From Trichaptum fuscoviolaceum (taxonomy: Eukaryota > Basidiomycota > Agaricomycetes > Hymenochaetales > Trichaptaceae): a stretch of DNA of 64,000 nt. Position 1 is the first letter of the stretch. Each line of letters begins with the position of its first letter. The position numbers were made by a program, and so were the translations under genes. Of this stretch, positions 19,729 to 30,710 are shown piece after piece. The stretch lies in contig CAJSYZ010000001.1 of assembly GCA_910574455.1 (NCBI GenBank), forward strand, positions 721,961-785,960, given 5' to 3'. The notes under the pieces were generated by a model. The model ran no database searches. It had not been told where the DNA came from and saw only the letters and a list, made by a program, of their open reading frames with translations.

Positions 19729-21873
19729 ATGGAATTTATTCGAACCGCTCCTTACACTTTATTTCGAAATAAGACACCGCCGACGAAGCCTTCGCCATCG
19801 AAGAAACGCGTTAACGGCAGTTGCACCAGCAGGCCCTCGTCTCCCCCACCGCCGGCGTCTTCTGGCTCTCTTTACACCCTTCGACCTGTCGCGGACGACT
19901 TGACCCTTCCCCCACGTGTTCCCTCGCACAAGGACGACGTCGTCATCATCAAGACAGTGACTCCTACAAAAGGCCGTCCTGCTTCGTTCTTCACCGAGGA
20001 ACAGACGAAATATCTGACATCACTTGTGCCCACATATGTTGCGCTGCCAACGCAAAGGAAGAACACGACGAGGAGGACTTTCCTGGCGACGACTGTGACG
20101 CAGTTCGTCATACATTTCGCGGAGGACCTCACTACCTCCTACAATATTCAGGAGCTAACTGAAGTAAGTTATTGCTATGTTTATTTTCTACCTTACTCTA
20201 ACGTACTCGATGCAGCGAATCAAACGTTTTTTCTGGAATCGAACGAACAAGACCGTTCGTAAGCAGACCTCGTTGATCCGACAAGGTGTATATACTGCCT
20301 CCCCCGATGGCACGAAGGGTGTCAACTTGGATAAGGCAGACGCCGGCATCATGCACGACTTCTTCGACCGACGCAGCAAGCCAACGACGGTGTCCGCATT
20401 CGCCCTCTTCGTGGACTCGGTTGAATCTGAAGTTGAGGAGGCTTTGCGCGAACGAATGAAGGACGTTAACGACCCAGCGAGGACTGCGGGTGAGCGACGG
20501 CACATTCAATCGACAATGTTCGTGCAGCTTTCGAGTGAAGAGCGCGAAAAGTTCGAGGCCGAAGCCAACGCCATCAATGAAGAGAACAAGGCTTACTTCG
20601 AAGAAGACGTATCTGACGACATCATATTCGAGTGAGTGATGCCGTTTAACTCCATTCTGCTTTAATCTAATTTACTTCGCCCCTTGTGCACAGGAACCAA
20701 ACACGGCTCTATGGCGTATTGCAGAAGTTTGCCATCGGCGTACTCGGTCGTGGTCACGCGAAGGTAGGTGATGCAATGATCCATATTCAATATACTTTGA
20801 AGGGGCCGACTGGTCCTATCTGCAAAAGGCATGTATTCTTCTCTTTCGAATGCATCTAACTGACCATGACTATGCTTTAGTATGATTGTCGGCTCCATTG
20901 ATGCTGACTATATCAACTCTAAGACATACAAGACTCACGGCGTAGGTGATGCCTGGGTTGAGTATAGTACGGCGAAGCTCTATCCCGGTGAGTATTAGTC
21001 TGTATTCCTCTTCATAAATCATACAATTAATCGTTGTATTAGACACATTGGCAAACAGTTCGCCATCTGAGCTCTCGCCCAGCGAGCCTCCAGCCACTGC
21101 GCCAACGGGCATGACTGTCGATAGTGCTCAGTCTCCGACTCCGGCTATTGATTTGTCGAGCATCACGCATTCAGAAGCGCCCGTCGAAGAAGCCCAACCC
21201 CGGATGAATGTGACTCCTCCGAACGGAGCTGAAGCTACAGCTAGCAAGGACGACTCTGGCGTCCAGATGGACATCGAGGAAGATCAAGCTCTTCCATTGG
21301 ATGGTGAGTCCGGCGCGCTCGACACGGATTGGGACATGGTCAATTGTGAGTCCTTCATCTTATTATTATGTGTACCAGCTCTCAAGGATTTTATTTACAG
21401 CTTCAGCTACGCCAGTAAATACTCCTGGTCTGTCCACACGCATTGCCTCTCTCGCAATTGATGCCCCTATTTCGCAACCCGACTTCACTTCGACCACAAA
21501 ACGGAAAAGGTAAGTATGATCATCACGTGTTTATGCTATTCTAACATGCACTCTTATTCTAGGGGTCGCCCAGCTAAAAAAGCAATTGACGAAGCCTCTG
21601 TCCTACCTCCTGCGGTAGTTGCGACAGCAGTGCATGCGAAGGCTAAAAAGGCAACCAAGGCAAAGGCTGTCGAAAAGGCCGCAGAAGCGGTTTCGGAAGT
21701 CGTCAAACCCACTCCCAGTGCTTCGCGACGGAGCACAAGAGTGATCACAAAGTCCACCTGGCAAGAGAAGAAGAACGAGATTGATGGGTAAGTCAACTCT
21801 TCCTTCCAGTTAACACTTCGTGCTCATATGCTTTCCGTATAGTAAACCTCCAGCACGCAAGACTCGCAAGTAG
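19729..21873 (+). CDS. AT-hook protein, KDZ cargo
   Basis: Start ATG at 19729 (MEFIRTAPYTLFRNK). Exons include 19729-20163, 20216-20631 and several shorter ones, ending at TAG 21871-21873. One intron near 20827-20880 appears to be GC-AG (AAAAG/GCATGT to TTTAG). A central region (TEEQTKYLTSLVPTYVALP; RRTFLATTVTQFVIHF; RIKRFFWNRTNKTVR) is rich in Trp, Arg and Lys and may be helical. The C-terminus has KRKRGRPAKKA, a classic AT-hook (core GRP), followed by Lys/Ala-rich and basic segments. It likely binds AT-rich DNA minor groove in the nucleus. Its fold and exact role in the transposon are unknown. No frameshift seen. Confidence 0.75.
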
Positions 21874-22100
21874 TATTAGTGTCCTTGTTTGCAATGTCGA
21901 GGTTAATTTTTCTTTCTATAAACTAGCTTGAGCTCTCCAAAATCTAATAGAATCTATTCTACTTTCATTCTTTTCTTTATGGACTCTTCGCTTGCCCGTA
22001 GTCGCTCGTTTGTTGCGTGCATCGCCCACTATCATTGCTTAATATATCGATTTGCTAGTTTTACCCTTGTGTGAACATTGTCCCGAAATGTGTGATGTCT

Positions 22101-22192
22101 AACAATCAATCAATCAATCAATCAATCAGGCAATCAAATAATCTAATCAATCAATCAAGCAATCAACGATTTAATCAATGATGATTCAATCA
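22101..22192 (+). repeat. AATC microsatellite near the right KDZ end
   Basis: Tandem CAATCAATCAAT with interruptions, over about 90 bp, between the last cargo gene and the right inverted end. It mirrors in position, though not in sequence, the subterminal array at 8910-9109. Confidence 0.8.
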
Positions 22193-22289
22193 GCCCCGAA
22201 AATATCACTTCTTTCCCATGGACCACGTGAGCTTTTTGTGGGAGAAATACTCTGAGTCGAGTCGTGGGAGCATGTGGCGAAAAAGGAGG

Positions 22290-22403
22290 CTGACATAAAT
22301 GACTTCTTTATATGGAAAGTTATCCGATACATGACTATATATGGTAACTATCCGATGTGCCGTCCTGACAAGATCCGTTGCATCGTATGGTATGTGGTGA
22401 TCG
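22290..22403 (-). repeat. Right inverted end of the KDZ element
   Basis: Complement of the left end, including CAAGATCCGTTGCATCGTAT. A ~25-bp insertion (TATCCGATACATGACTATATA region) duplicates part of the arm relative to the left end. Immediately followed by CTATGAGC at 22404-22411. Confidence 0.85.
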
Positions 22404-22411
22404 CTATGAGC

Positions 22412-22747
22412 TTGTCTTTGGCAGAGTGAGTTTCGTCCGTTCCAATCCATCACCCTCACTGACACCGCCTTTATTAGCTGCCCTTCCGTGGGAGGGATCG
22501 CAAGAATCTTGAGGCCAACGCACTATACGAAAATGCGTTCATTCCTCGATGGTTCCGCAAGCGTTACCCAGAGGCATGCCATCTGATGCGGTGTCTGCTA
22601 GCCAAGAACCCAGACCACTGCATCCCGATGCTGAGGATACCTTGCAGAGCCGGTACTTCCGAGGAGTGTAAGTCGAATTTTCCAAAAGCACTGGTAGACC
22701 CGGAGAGTCCGGTGGACCAACTAAATAATTTAGATTTTGCTGAATAA
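22412..22747 (+). pseudogene. Protein kinase gene, 3' part, separated by the KDZ element
   Basis: Continues the kinase cut at 8462. LVFGR is followed by an intron at 22426-22477 (GTGAGT to TTAG), then LPFRGRDRKNLEANALYENA, PRWFRKRYPEACHLMRCLLA and KNPDHCIP, the usual subdomain X-XI end of a kinase lobe. The frame closes at TAA 22745-22747; an alternative splice at TGTAAG (about 22668) is possible. No promoter or start of its own is seen. Confidence 0.75.
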
Positions 22748-23424
22748 AAATGGATTATTATATATCATTTTATGTGCTGAAAGGTCCTGGGATGCTGAAT
22801 AGGCAGCAATGTTTATGCCGCTGGCAATGGATTTTAAGAGATATATGGCCTGCAACTCATGGTATAGGCCAGAACCCGTTGTCAGGTCTGGCACTTTGGC
22901 AAGCCTTATGTCCGAATTTGGATAATATATTACACAGAATCCGTCGTAATTGGCTGGAATCCGTTATATCGATGAGCAGGATTACAGGGGTTACGCGAGA
23001 TTCCAGGCCTTCCAACCCCCAAAATTCTCACACGTGTTACAAGAGCCGTCATGGTTACATTGCCTTACGGCGAAATCCAAGCTCTTATAAACGCTGTCTA
23101 TTCCTTGCAGGGGTTCCCTGCGTTTCCCTGGTATATTCTCGATTCCAGAGGTTATTACCAGCCTGGATTTTTTTGCACTTTTCCTGATGGACACACAGTG
23201 CGCAGGAGGCAGACTCACCTTCAAGTTGGCGGGATGTGTCACGCGTCTGAAAGTGAGTTCTCAGTGTGTGCAAGATGCAGTGACATAAAGGCCAGAAACT
23301 TGAATAGCTTGGATTTCTACATACCGTAACGTACGGCACACCTACGATGTCGTGCTAAGGGTCTCTTTCTAAGGTACCGTTAAATTACAAAAAGTTAAAT
23401 CGAAATAGCTACCCATGCTAATTA
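22748..23424. other. Intergenic, nothing recognised
   Basis: A 145-codon plus frame (22750-23187) has no family resemblance, no splice logic and AT-rich codon use. I treat the stretch as non-coding. Confidence 0.5.
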
Positions 23425-23524
23425 TGCCCATAGGCCGGATTGAACGACCGACCTCATCATTCAGATTACACATTCTGACTTGTGTAATTACAAGTGACGC
23501 GCTCTACCACTGAGCTATAGGGGC
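23425..23524 (-). tRNA. tRNA-Thr (anticodon TGT) with a ~28-nt intron
   Basis: Minus strand. Acceptor GCCCCTA pairs with TATGGGC (one C-T mismatch at the fifth pair). The D arm is AGCTCAGTGGTAGAGCG; the anticodon stem CGTCA pairs with TGATG around loop CTTGTAA, giving TGT. The T arm is GTCGG/TTCAATC/CCGGC. The intron lies one base 3' of the anticodon, the standard nuclear position. The mismatch is tolerable but could mean weak processing. Confidence 0.9.
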
Positions 23525-23672
23525 TTATATATGATTTGGTTTTTGTAAATTATAACCAGACACTGTATTAGTCATAATCTAAATCTAGCCGAGAAGCCAA
23601 ATGTCCATATTTTGGTCGTGGTCATTGTTAACTTGAATCTCAACGACAACCTGCAGCGGCAACGAGCTCGAA

Positions 23673-24092
23673 ATGCCTCGTCTTCCGCCTTCATTATCGA
23701 ATGCATTTAGGTCGTTACGACCTCTGGCTTCTGCTGGCTCTAGTAAATCCTTGACATCTATGCCAACATCTGTTGCGACAACCTCTCGGTCAGCATTGCA
23801 AAAATCCAGCATTCCGTCCTCCTTCCTCTCAGCAAGGCCGCATCTCTGCACATCCTTCATTCGACACCCCCTGCATTCCGCCCTTTCGTCGCAGCTGCTG
23901 CCCTCTTTAATGCAGTCACCGGTTCTGTCTCTACTTCAACAAGTCCGGCACAAGGCGCGCGGCACGGAATACCAGCCATCTCAGAGGAAGAGGAAGCGCA
24001 AACACGGATTTTTGGCGAGGAAAAGGACTGTGGGTGGCAGGAAGATTCTTGTGAGGCGGAGGGAGAAGGGCAGGTGGAGTCTTACGCATTGA
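23673..24092 (+). CDS. MRPL34: Mitochondrial ribosomal protein bL34m
   Basis: A single 139-codon exon. The last ~45 residues are the conserved bL34 family: [20 protein letters not shown] followed by [20 protein letters not shown]. The ~95 preceding residues are rich in Ser, Arg and Leu without acidic clusters, as expected of a mitochondrial targeting presequence that is cleaved. bL34 is a small basic protein of the large mitoribosomal subunit that binds rRNA. The start ATG at 23673 is the first in frame. It is intact, next to the tRNA gene, and one of the clear housekeeping genes of the window. Confidence 0.93.
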   Translation: MPRLPPSLSNAFRSLRPLASAGSSKSLTSMPTSVATTSRSALQKSSIPSSFLSARPHLCTSFIRHPLHSALSSQLLPSLMQSPVLSLLQQVRHKARGTEYQPSQRKRKRKHGFLARKRTVGGRKILVRRREKGRWSLTH

Positions 24093-25411
24093 GAGGGAGA
24101 TGGCGAACGAAGGTGCGTTTCTTTCGCAAAGGACCATGATTGTTTCTTACATGCCTTTGCGTTCCAGACCGTTGACCGAAGCTTTAATATACTTCGCAGT
24201 AGCCTTGCAAATTTTCATCATCGAGTATTGAGCAATGTCAATACTGTATTGCTCGTTATCGGTATCGAAATTGAGTGATTCCTGCAGCTTCCATCTTGGA
24301 ATTATTCGACGACCGCAAATACATCTTACACACTCTCTCACAATCGCCTCGTGCCTCTTTCCTACTATTTCTCAAAGAAAGAAACAACAGAGTACCTACT
24401 CAGATTAGACTTAAAGAAGTTTCTTGCCAAGTGCGGTAAGCTACTACCTCACAAATTGAATTATTCTCAACCACCTGTTCACTAGGCTTCTTTGCCCGCA
24501 TCCCATGCCTTGGTTTAGTACCTCTCTGATATACTCATTATCGTCCCATTAGATGAACCACGGTTGTCTTTCTCGAAGCTTCATCTGTAGCGCAGGGACT
24601 TGAAGGTGATGACATCCGCGTAACTCCGTACTTCTTCTTGATGTAACGGATGAACGCTTCAGCATCTCAGCAACTGTTATAGATCACTTGCGGACCTCCG
24701 GTTGTGTCGGCGTTTCTTTTCCGTCATAGTACTCTGGCCTTCTGGAAACGCTTCGCTGGAGAGTTAGTTCATACTTGCTAACTTCCCCTCTCGCTATCTC
24801 CAGCTTTTCCTGTGCATTCTTCCGCTTCTTTCGCTGAGTCTGTCATCGTCTTGCTCGATAGGCGGTCGCTGTCCCCTGTTCGCGCACTGCTGGAGGAGTA
24901 TGAGTTCGCCAGCGGTGTCGATTTTGCTCTGAAAATTTTCATTCATTCATTCTGACCGCAACTGGCGCTCTCTAGCCCTATCTGGCACAAAGTACGCAGG
25001 CGCTTTCCTCTCGTATGCTCGGTACTTTCCTTCGGGGCCTCATTTTCACTATTTTTGGCACAAATGCCTGCTGGGTTTGATGGCTTCCACTCTGCGGACT
25101 TTTGGCTGTTCGCTGCGCTTCCTTACCCTGCTTTTGCCTGTACATGGGACCAATCAGGCGACGCACGCGATGGAATGCGAGGGAGATAAGGGCCACTGCG
25201 TGGAGTAAATTCGATTCTAGGCATCGAAGCGCAGAGCGAGGCGTGAATGGGATAGCAACTGAGCAGTTTTCTTTTTCAGTCAAAATTTTGAATCTGATTT
25301 AAGGCTCGAACTCTGGTCTATCAACCATTCACCTGGCGAAATATCCTCACTCTTGCATCAACTGTAATCTCTTGGTTCGCACCTATTGATTTCTGCGCAT
25401 TTCTCGCCGCT
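24093..25411. other. Region with a possible unassigned minus-strand gene relic
   Basis: On the minus strand, 24147-24350 gives an open frame (CICGRRIIPRWKLQESLNF, then IDIAQYSMMKICKATAKYIK). About 24570-24700 has DAEAFIRYIKKKYGVTRMSS interrupted by a stop. These look like protein but I cannot assemble one gene or name a family. The remainder up to 25411 is promoter territory of the ATPase. Confidence 0.35.
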
Positions 25412-28400
25412 ATGAATAACACCGCTGGCGACGATCCCGATACCACAATAACCGAAGTTCGCAGCCCTGGCGACGTCGAAGAGGGACTCCCCCTGCGCTC
25501 TGTAGCGTTCCCCCCGGCCCCTGACGAGAACGACAATGAGAAGGCGGGCGCACATACGTTCGCGCACCGCCCGCGGGGCGTCGAGATGCGGCGCGAGATG
25601 ACGAAGGAAGACAAGGAGCTCGCTGCTGCAGGGTACGAGCACCTCGAGCAGGAGAAGGCGAAGGCGGTGAAAGGTGGTGCGGGGAGGAATGCTGAGCTAG
25701 AGAACGTCGATATTTTTGAACATGGGCTTACCTTTGCGGTCCTGGAGGAGGAGCTGGGTACGGATATCGATACGAAAAGTCCATCTTCAACGGCGGGGCT
25801 TTCCGCCGAAGAGGCGACAGCGAGACTACTGAGGGATGGGAGAAACGTGCTCACGCCCCCGAAGAAGAGGTCCGCTCTTCGGAAGGTCGGTTTGGCATCA
25901 GAAGTACATTCTCTGAAGAACATATTACTGATGCTCGTGCTCTTACCATTCAGTATTTCGACTGTCTCCTGACTATGTTTAACATCCTGTTGATTATTGC
26001 TGGTATTTTGGAATACATACTTCTCGGCATAAACTTTCATGTGAGTTATCATAGCTGCGTTATTGTTCATATCGCTCAATATTCGCCTATTTGCATTATA
26101 GATGAACTTTCAGAATACGTACCTTGGAGGCATTCTTATCGCTGTTGCGTTCATCAACGCATTCATCGAATTCTACCAGCTGCAGAAATCTGAGGCTATC
26201 CTTGCTTCGTTTCTCGCTATGATCCCACCTTCATGTCGCGTTATCCGTGATTCGACGCTTACAACAATCCCGGCTAGTGACTTGGTAAAGGGCGATGTCG
26301 TTCTTCTAGTAAGTCACCGCAGTCTTGTGTAATATTCGACACGCCAACTAGTCTCGAATTCGTAGAGGATGGGTGACAAGACGCCCGCAGACCTCATCAT
26401 TTTCTCGTCGACCGACCTGAAAGTAGACAACAGTAGCCTGACCGGAGAATCTGAGCCACAAGAACGACGAGCTCTCCCAAACGGCTCGAAGGCGCGGGCT
26501 GTTGAGGCTGAGAATCTTGTGAGTTATTCTCATTCCGCAATGTAACTCTACCTTTCTGTCATTAACTCAAGTGTAGGTTTATAACTCGACTCTCGTAGTC
26601 AGTGGTGAAGCTTTTGGTGGTATGGTGTCTCAAGCACCGTCATGTATTCTATTATTGACGTACTTGCTTTAGTCGTTGTGCGCACAGGTGACCATACAAT
26701 AATCGGTGAGTGAACCCTCATCAGTCTCTGTGCAGACGATCCTCATGTACACTGAAATTGTAGGTCAAATTGCTGCGCTGACAGGAGGAGAATCGGGGAA
26801 CAAAAGCCCCCTCGGAATGGAGATGTATGTTCTTCACGACTGACTTTCGCAATGCTGATGAAATCCACTAGTGGACGATTTGTCATAATGGTTTCAATTA
26901 TTGCCATCGTCTTCGCTGTTGTATTCTTTGCCATCGGGATCACCACCGCGTATAAAGGCCAAGCCGCTGCGACAGTAACATTCGCAGTGTCTATTCTCGT
27001 AGCATTTGTCCCTGAAGGCCTGCCTTCTGTCGTCACTCTTCTGTAAGGCTAATTTTGGAAATCATCACCTCTCTCAACTGATTATGATCTCTCTCGGTCA
27101 CAAGCTTGTCGATCGCAGCGAAAAGAATGGCTTCGCAGAACGTCCTCGTCAAAGATCTGCAAGGTGTAGAAACTTTGGGTATGTTCTACCCATATGAGAG
27201 CGTGATACTCATGAACTGATGTGCCCCCTGCGCATGTAGGCTCGTTGACGCTTCTAGCGACCGATAAAACTGGTACTCTAACGCGCAATCAAATGACAGT
27301 ATCAAATCTCTGGAGCGGAGGCAAGATGTACAGTGCATTCCAGGTAGTATCTTTCCCCGTACGAGCATGCAGTCTTCTGACGTTATATTAGTCAAACAAC
27401 GACGAAGCTGATACGGAAAGCTTCTCTCTGGACGCACCAGGGATGATGGAAATGGTCAACATAGCCGCACTCAACTCCCGGGTCAAGTTTGACAAACTCG
27501 ATGTCCCCTTTGCGCAACGTCAGATTCTAGGAGACGCGACCGAGACCGGCCTTGCCCGCTTCGCCGGGAAGCAATTGCAAGACTATGATGCACATCACGC
27601 CCAACATCCCAAAGTGTTTGAGGTCCCCTTCAATTCCACAAATAAATGGGCTTTGACGATCGTGCGTATAAGTGTTCTTCGACTTTGCCGTCTGAGAAAC
27701 TGAGCTAGACTTTGGTCAGGTCAAGAAATCTACTGCGGAAGGAGACATGATCTCCTTTATCAAGGGTGCACCCGAAAGAGTCCTAGCGAAGTGCACGACG
27801 TTTCTTAAGGATGGTAAACCGGAGACCATCACACCCGAATTTCGTGAAGCGTACGACAGGGCCTACGATGTGAGTCATACGCTTGCGCAGTTTCTTTAAT
27901 CAATCTAAACCTTCCCGTGACGTAGTACATGGCGTCCCGTGGACACCGTGTCATCGCCTGCGCTCAATATCATCTTCCTTCCTCAATGTTTTCGTCTGAT
28001 TACGAGTTCTCCAAGACCAACTACCCGGAAAACGACTACTGCTTTGTTGGACTTGTTTCGTTGGAAGATCCTCCGAAGCACGGAGTCCGGGAAGCGATTG
28101 GCACTCTTCGTCTCGCGGGTATCAAAGTTATGATGGTAACAGGTAAGCCTTCGTTTAACCAATCAGAAACTCACACTAATGGAGTATGCATTAGGTGATC
28201 ATCCGAAGACAGCCGAGGCAATAGCCCGGAAAATCAATTTGATTCTTAGTGACACTAAGGAAACACTCAGCGCTAAGACAGGAAGACCTCTCGAAGATAT
28301 CTATGAGGATGAAGTTCAAGCAGTAGTCGTTCATGGTGATGATATAGACAAATTACAAGGTTGGCAATGGGATAATAGTATGTCTATCCATGTCCTCTTG

Positions 28401-30459
28401 TTGTCGGTGCTCATGCGTCCATGAAGTTTTTGCCAAGCAGGAAATAGTATTTGCAAGGACGTCGCCTCAACATAAGCTTGAAATTGGTCAGTACTGCTGT
28501 TTCTCACTCTGGCGTTTCGAAGAAGCTAATGCAGACGATTTCGATCAATAGTCAAACGTGCTCAAGCGCTCGGGCATATTGTTGGAGTGTATGTAAAGTA
28601 GCCGTTCTCAAGCTGTTGCACAGCATTAACAACATGATGCAGTACGGGTGATGGTGTGAATGATTCTCCAGCCTTGAAAAAGGTATGAACTACTTCGTTC
28701 AGAATGGGATCAAAATAACTGATTACACGCAGGCTGATCTGGGTATCGCAATGAACATCTCGGGATCCGACGTGTCGAAAGAGGCCGCTAATATGATATT
28801 ATTGGGTATTATTAGTCGAACCTCATATTAAATCACTATTCATCCTTTGATCCGCAGATGACAACTTTTCCTCCACCGTAAGTAAGTAAATATTTTGGTG
28901 ACTTCTCTCAATTGGTGCTTAACACTCTATCAGAGGGTGTACAGGAAGGACGACAAATATTCGTTAATCTAAAGCGGTCAATTCAGTTCGTCATTATCTT
29001 GTATAAGCGAAAACTATGAATTACTCACATTTCTTCAAGGTATACGATCTCCCACTCGACGCCGGAGGTTATTCCGCAGCTCCTCTATGTCGTTGTTCCG
29101 ATACCCCTCCCGCTTTCCGCCATTCTCATCTTAGTAATCGGTAAGTTGAACTGCACTTGGCATCGTTCACACATCACTTACTAGTATGCCTTTTTACATG
29201 ACAGATCTCGGATTTGAACTCTTCATTGCTGTGAGCAATCTTGACAGAGATGGCTTAATTTATCCTCATACGTCTACGACAGCTCTCCTTCGCATGGGAT
29301 CCCCCAGAAACGAGAGACGGTCTGATGAGGATGCCGCCACGGAAACCAGGTATGAAATTGTCCTACAGATATAAGAAGATGTATGTACATGTTTCAGTGA
29401 CTGACCGCTATTATAGTAAACTCGCGATCCATCATGACATTGAAAAAGCGCGCTCTTCGTCGCTCAAAGACTATTCGGGATGCCGAAACGAACGAAATAG
29501 TCCCCCCTGGCCGCATCTCTGCGCTCATGTCACGCATCAAATCCCCATTCAAAGCCGTTTTCTGGGAGGATTTTGTGGAAGGCAGTGGCGGTGAACAGCT
29601 GGTAGACGCTAAGCTTCTAAGCTACGCCTACCTGGAGGCGGGCATGATAGAGATGATTGGAGCGTAAGTTCACAAATGGTCGATCTCGTATTGATAGCTA
29701 ATTTCATATCAATTTGATGTAGGCTTGTAGCCTACTTCGTAGTGTTCGCAAAGAATGGATTCTCTCCGTCTGACCTGAGACGAGCACAGCAAGCTCCAGC
29801 TAATAATCCGTATTTCAAGAACTCTAGCCCTACTTTCCTGAACCATGCTGGGCGGTCTATCAGTGCCGCTGATCAAGTCACAGCCCTAGGAGAAGCGCAA
29901 TCCATCGGTGAGAGAGATTTAATAGTTATGAAGCATAGCTCTAGCACTCAAACCATTGCATCCCAGTATATTTATCCATCTTCATAATGCAATGCTTCAA
30001 TGTTTGTGTGGACAACTCATCCTGTTCATCTAGCTAGCTGACAATCAACTCATGCAGGTCTTTGCCGTCAAAGCCAAGTTCACTTTTCCTTTTGGTCGAC
30101 AGGTACTCTCAAACTACTACAACTTTGCCGGTATTCTCTGCGGTGCATGCCTCGGAATCTTCGTCATCTACACACCACCTTTGCATGTTGTCTTTGGGGG
30201 ATCGTTCCATCTCTCGCCATTGTACTGGCTCATCCCCATGGCATTCGGTGTCTTACTTCTCGCATGGACCTCCATTCGCGTTTTGCTAATGAGGTAAGGC
30301 ATCGAACAAGCTCGAGTAAAGGATATCAAGGGGCTCATGATGTGTATGGGTTCTTTTCTAAACTGTGTTAAGTTTATTCTGACTATCAATTGTAGTCCCC
30401 ACGATGAGAACAATGAGCATGCGTTCCCGTACTGGAACAAGATAGATTCTGGTCTATAG
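25412..30459 (+). CDS. P-type IIC cation ATPase (Na,K-ATPase alpha-like)
   Basis: About 20 exons with short introns; all joins I checked keep the frame. An acidic N-terminus is followed by an N-domain-preceding helix (SAEEATARLLRDGRNVLTPP), membrane segments M1-M2 (MFNILLIIAGILEYILLG; YLGGILIAVAFINAFIEFY), the A-domain loop VDNSSLTGESEPQ, M3-M4 with AFVPEGLPSVVTLL, the phosphorylation site TDKTGTLTRNQMTV (Asp autophosphorylated), GDATETGLARFAG, KGAPERVL, TGDHPKTAEAIA, VTGDGVNDSPALKKADLG and C-terminal helices (YYNFAGILCGACLGIFVIY; WLIPMAFGVLLLAWTSIRV). The TGESEPQ loop and AKRMA-VETLG context fit subfamily IIC, the fungal relatives of animal Na,K/H,K pumps, rather than ENA or SERCA. It probably exports or exchanges monovalent cations at the plasma membrane. 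Ends SGL at TAG 30457-30459. Confidence 0.9.
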
Positions 30460-30710
30460 GACAGATTAGCAAACGCCGGGGAAGCGATGGGTCGAGAAAA
30501 GACCACATGATGTTGTCTGTTTTCACGGTGTAACATCTTGAATTACCAGCCGACAAGTTGTATTGTTCCTACGTGTATACGCGGAGGGTATATACGAATA
30601 ACAATGCTTAGTATAACATTCCTATGAGAGTTTTCAAGAAGGTGGTAAATACGCTTACAACAATCAATATATGGTATTTTTCGCGCCATAAGCCTCACAG
30701 TCCAGCACCA
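30460..30710. other. Short intergenic region between convergent genes
   Basis: Holds the 3' flanks of the ATPase (plus) and the serine hydrolase (minus). No other feature seen. Confidence 0.5.

Larger units (their letters stand above)
8463..22403. mobile_element. 13.9-kb KDZ transposon with cargo genes
   Basis: Inverted ends of about 90 bp start at 8463 and end at 22403. They share ATACGATGCAACGGATCTTG just inside each tip, and the right arm has a small internal duplication. The element is flanked by an exact 8-bp direct repeat CTATGAGC (8455-8462 and 22404-22411). Removing the element and one repeat joins kinase codons FYE to LVFGR without a frame change, which independently fixes the ends. 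Contents: a KDZ transposase (minus) and three plus-strand genes (Spt5-like, acidic unknown, AT-hook). KDZ elements are known as large basidiomycete transposons; this cargo set is the notable part. Confidence 0.9.

Noticed and set aside
8463..22403. TET/JBP dioxygenase in the KDZ element
   Set aside because: Looked for because the family is linked to KDZ elements; no HxD...H-type gene is present in any reading frame of the cargo.
22750..23187. 145-codon plus-strand frame after the kinase
   Set aside because: No motif, poor codon pattern and no splice partners.
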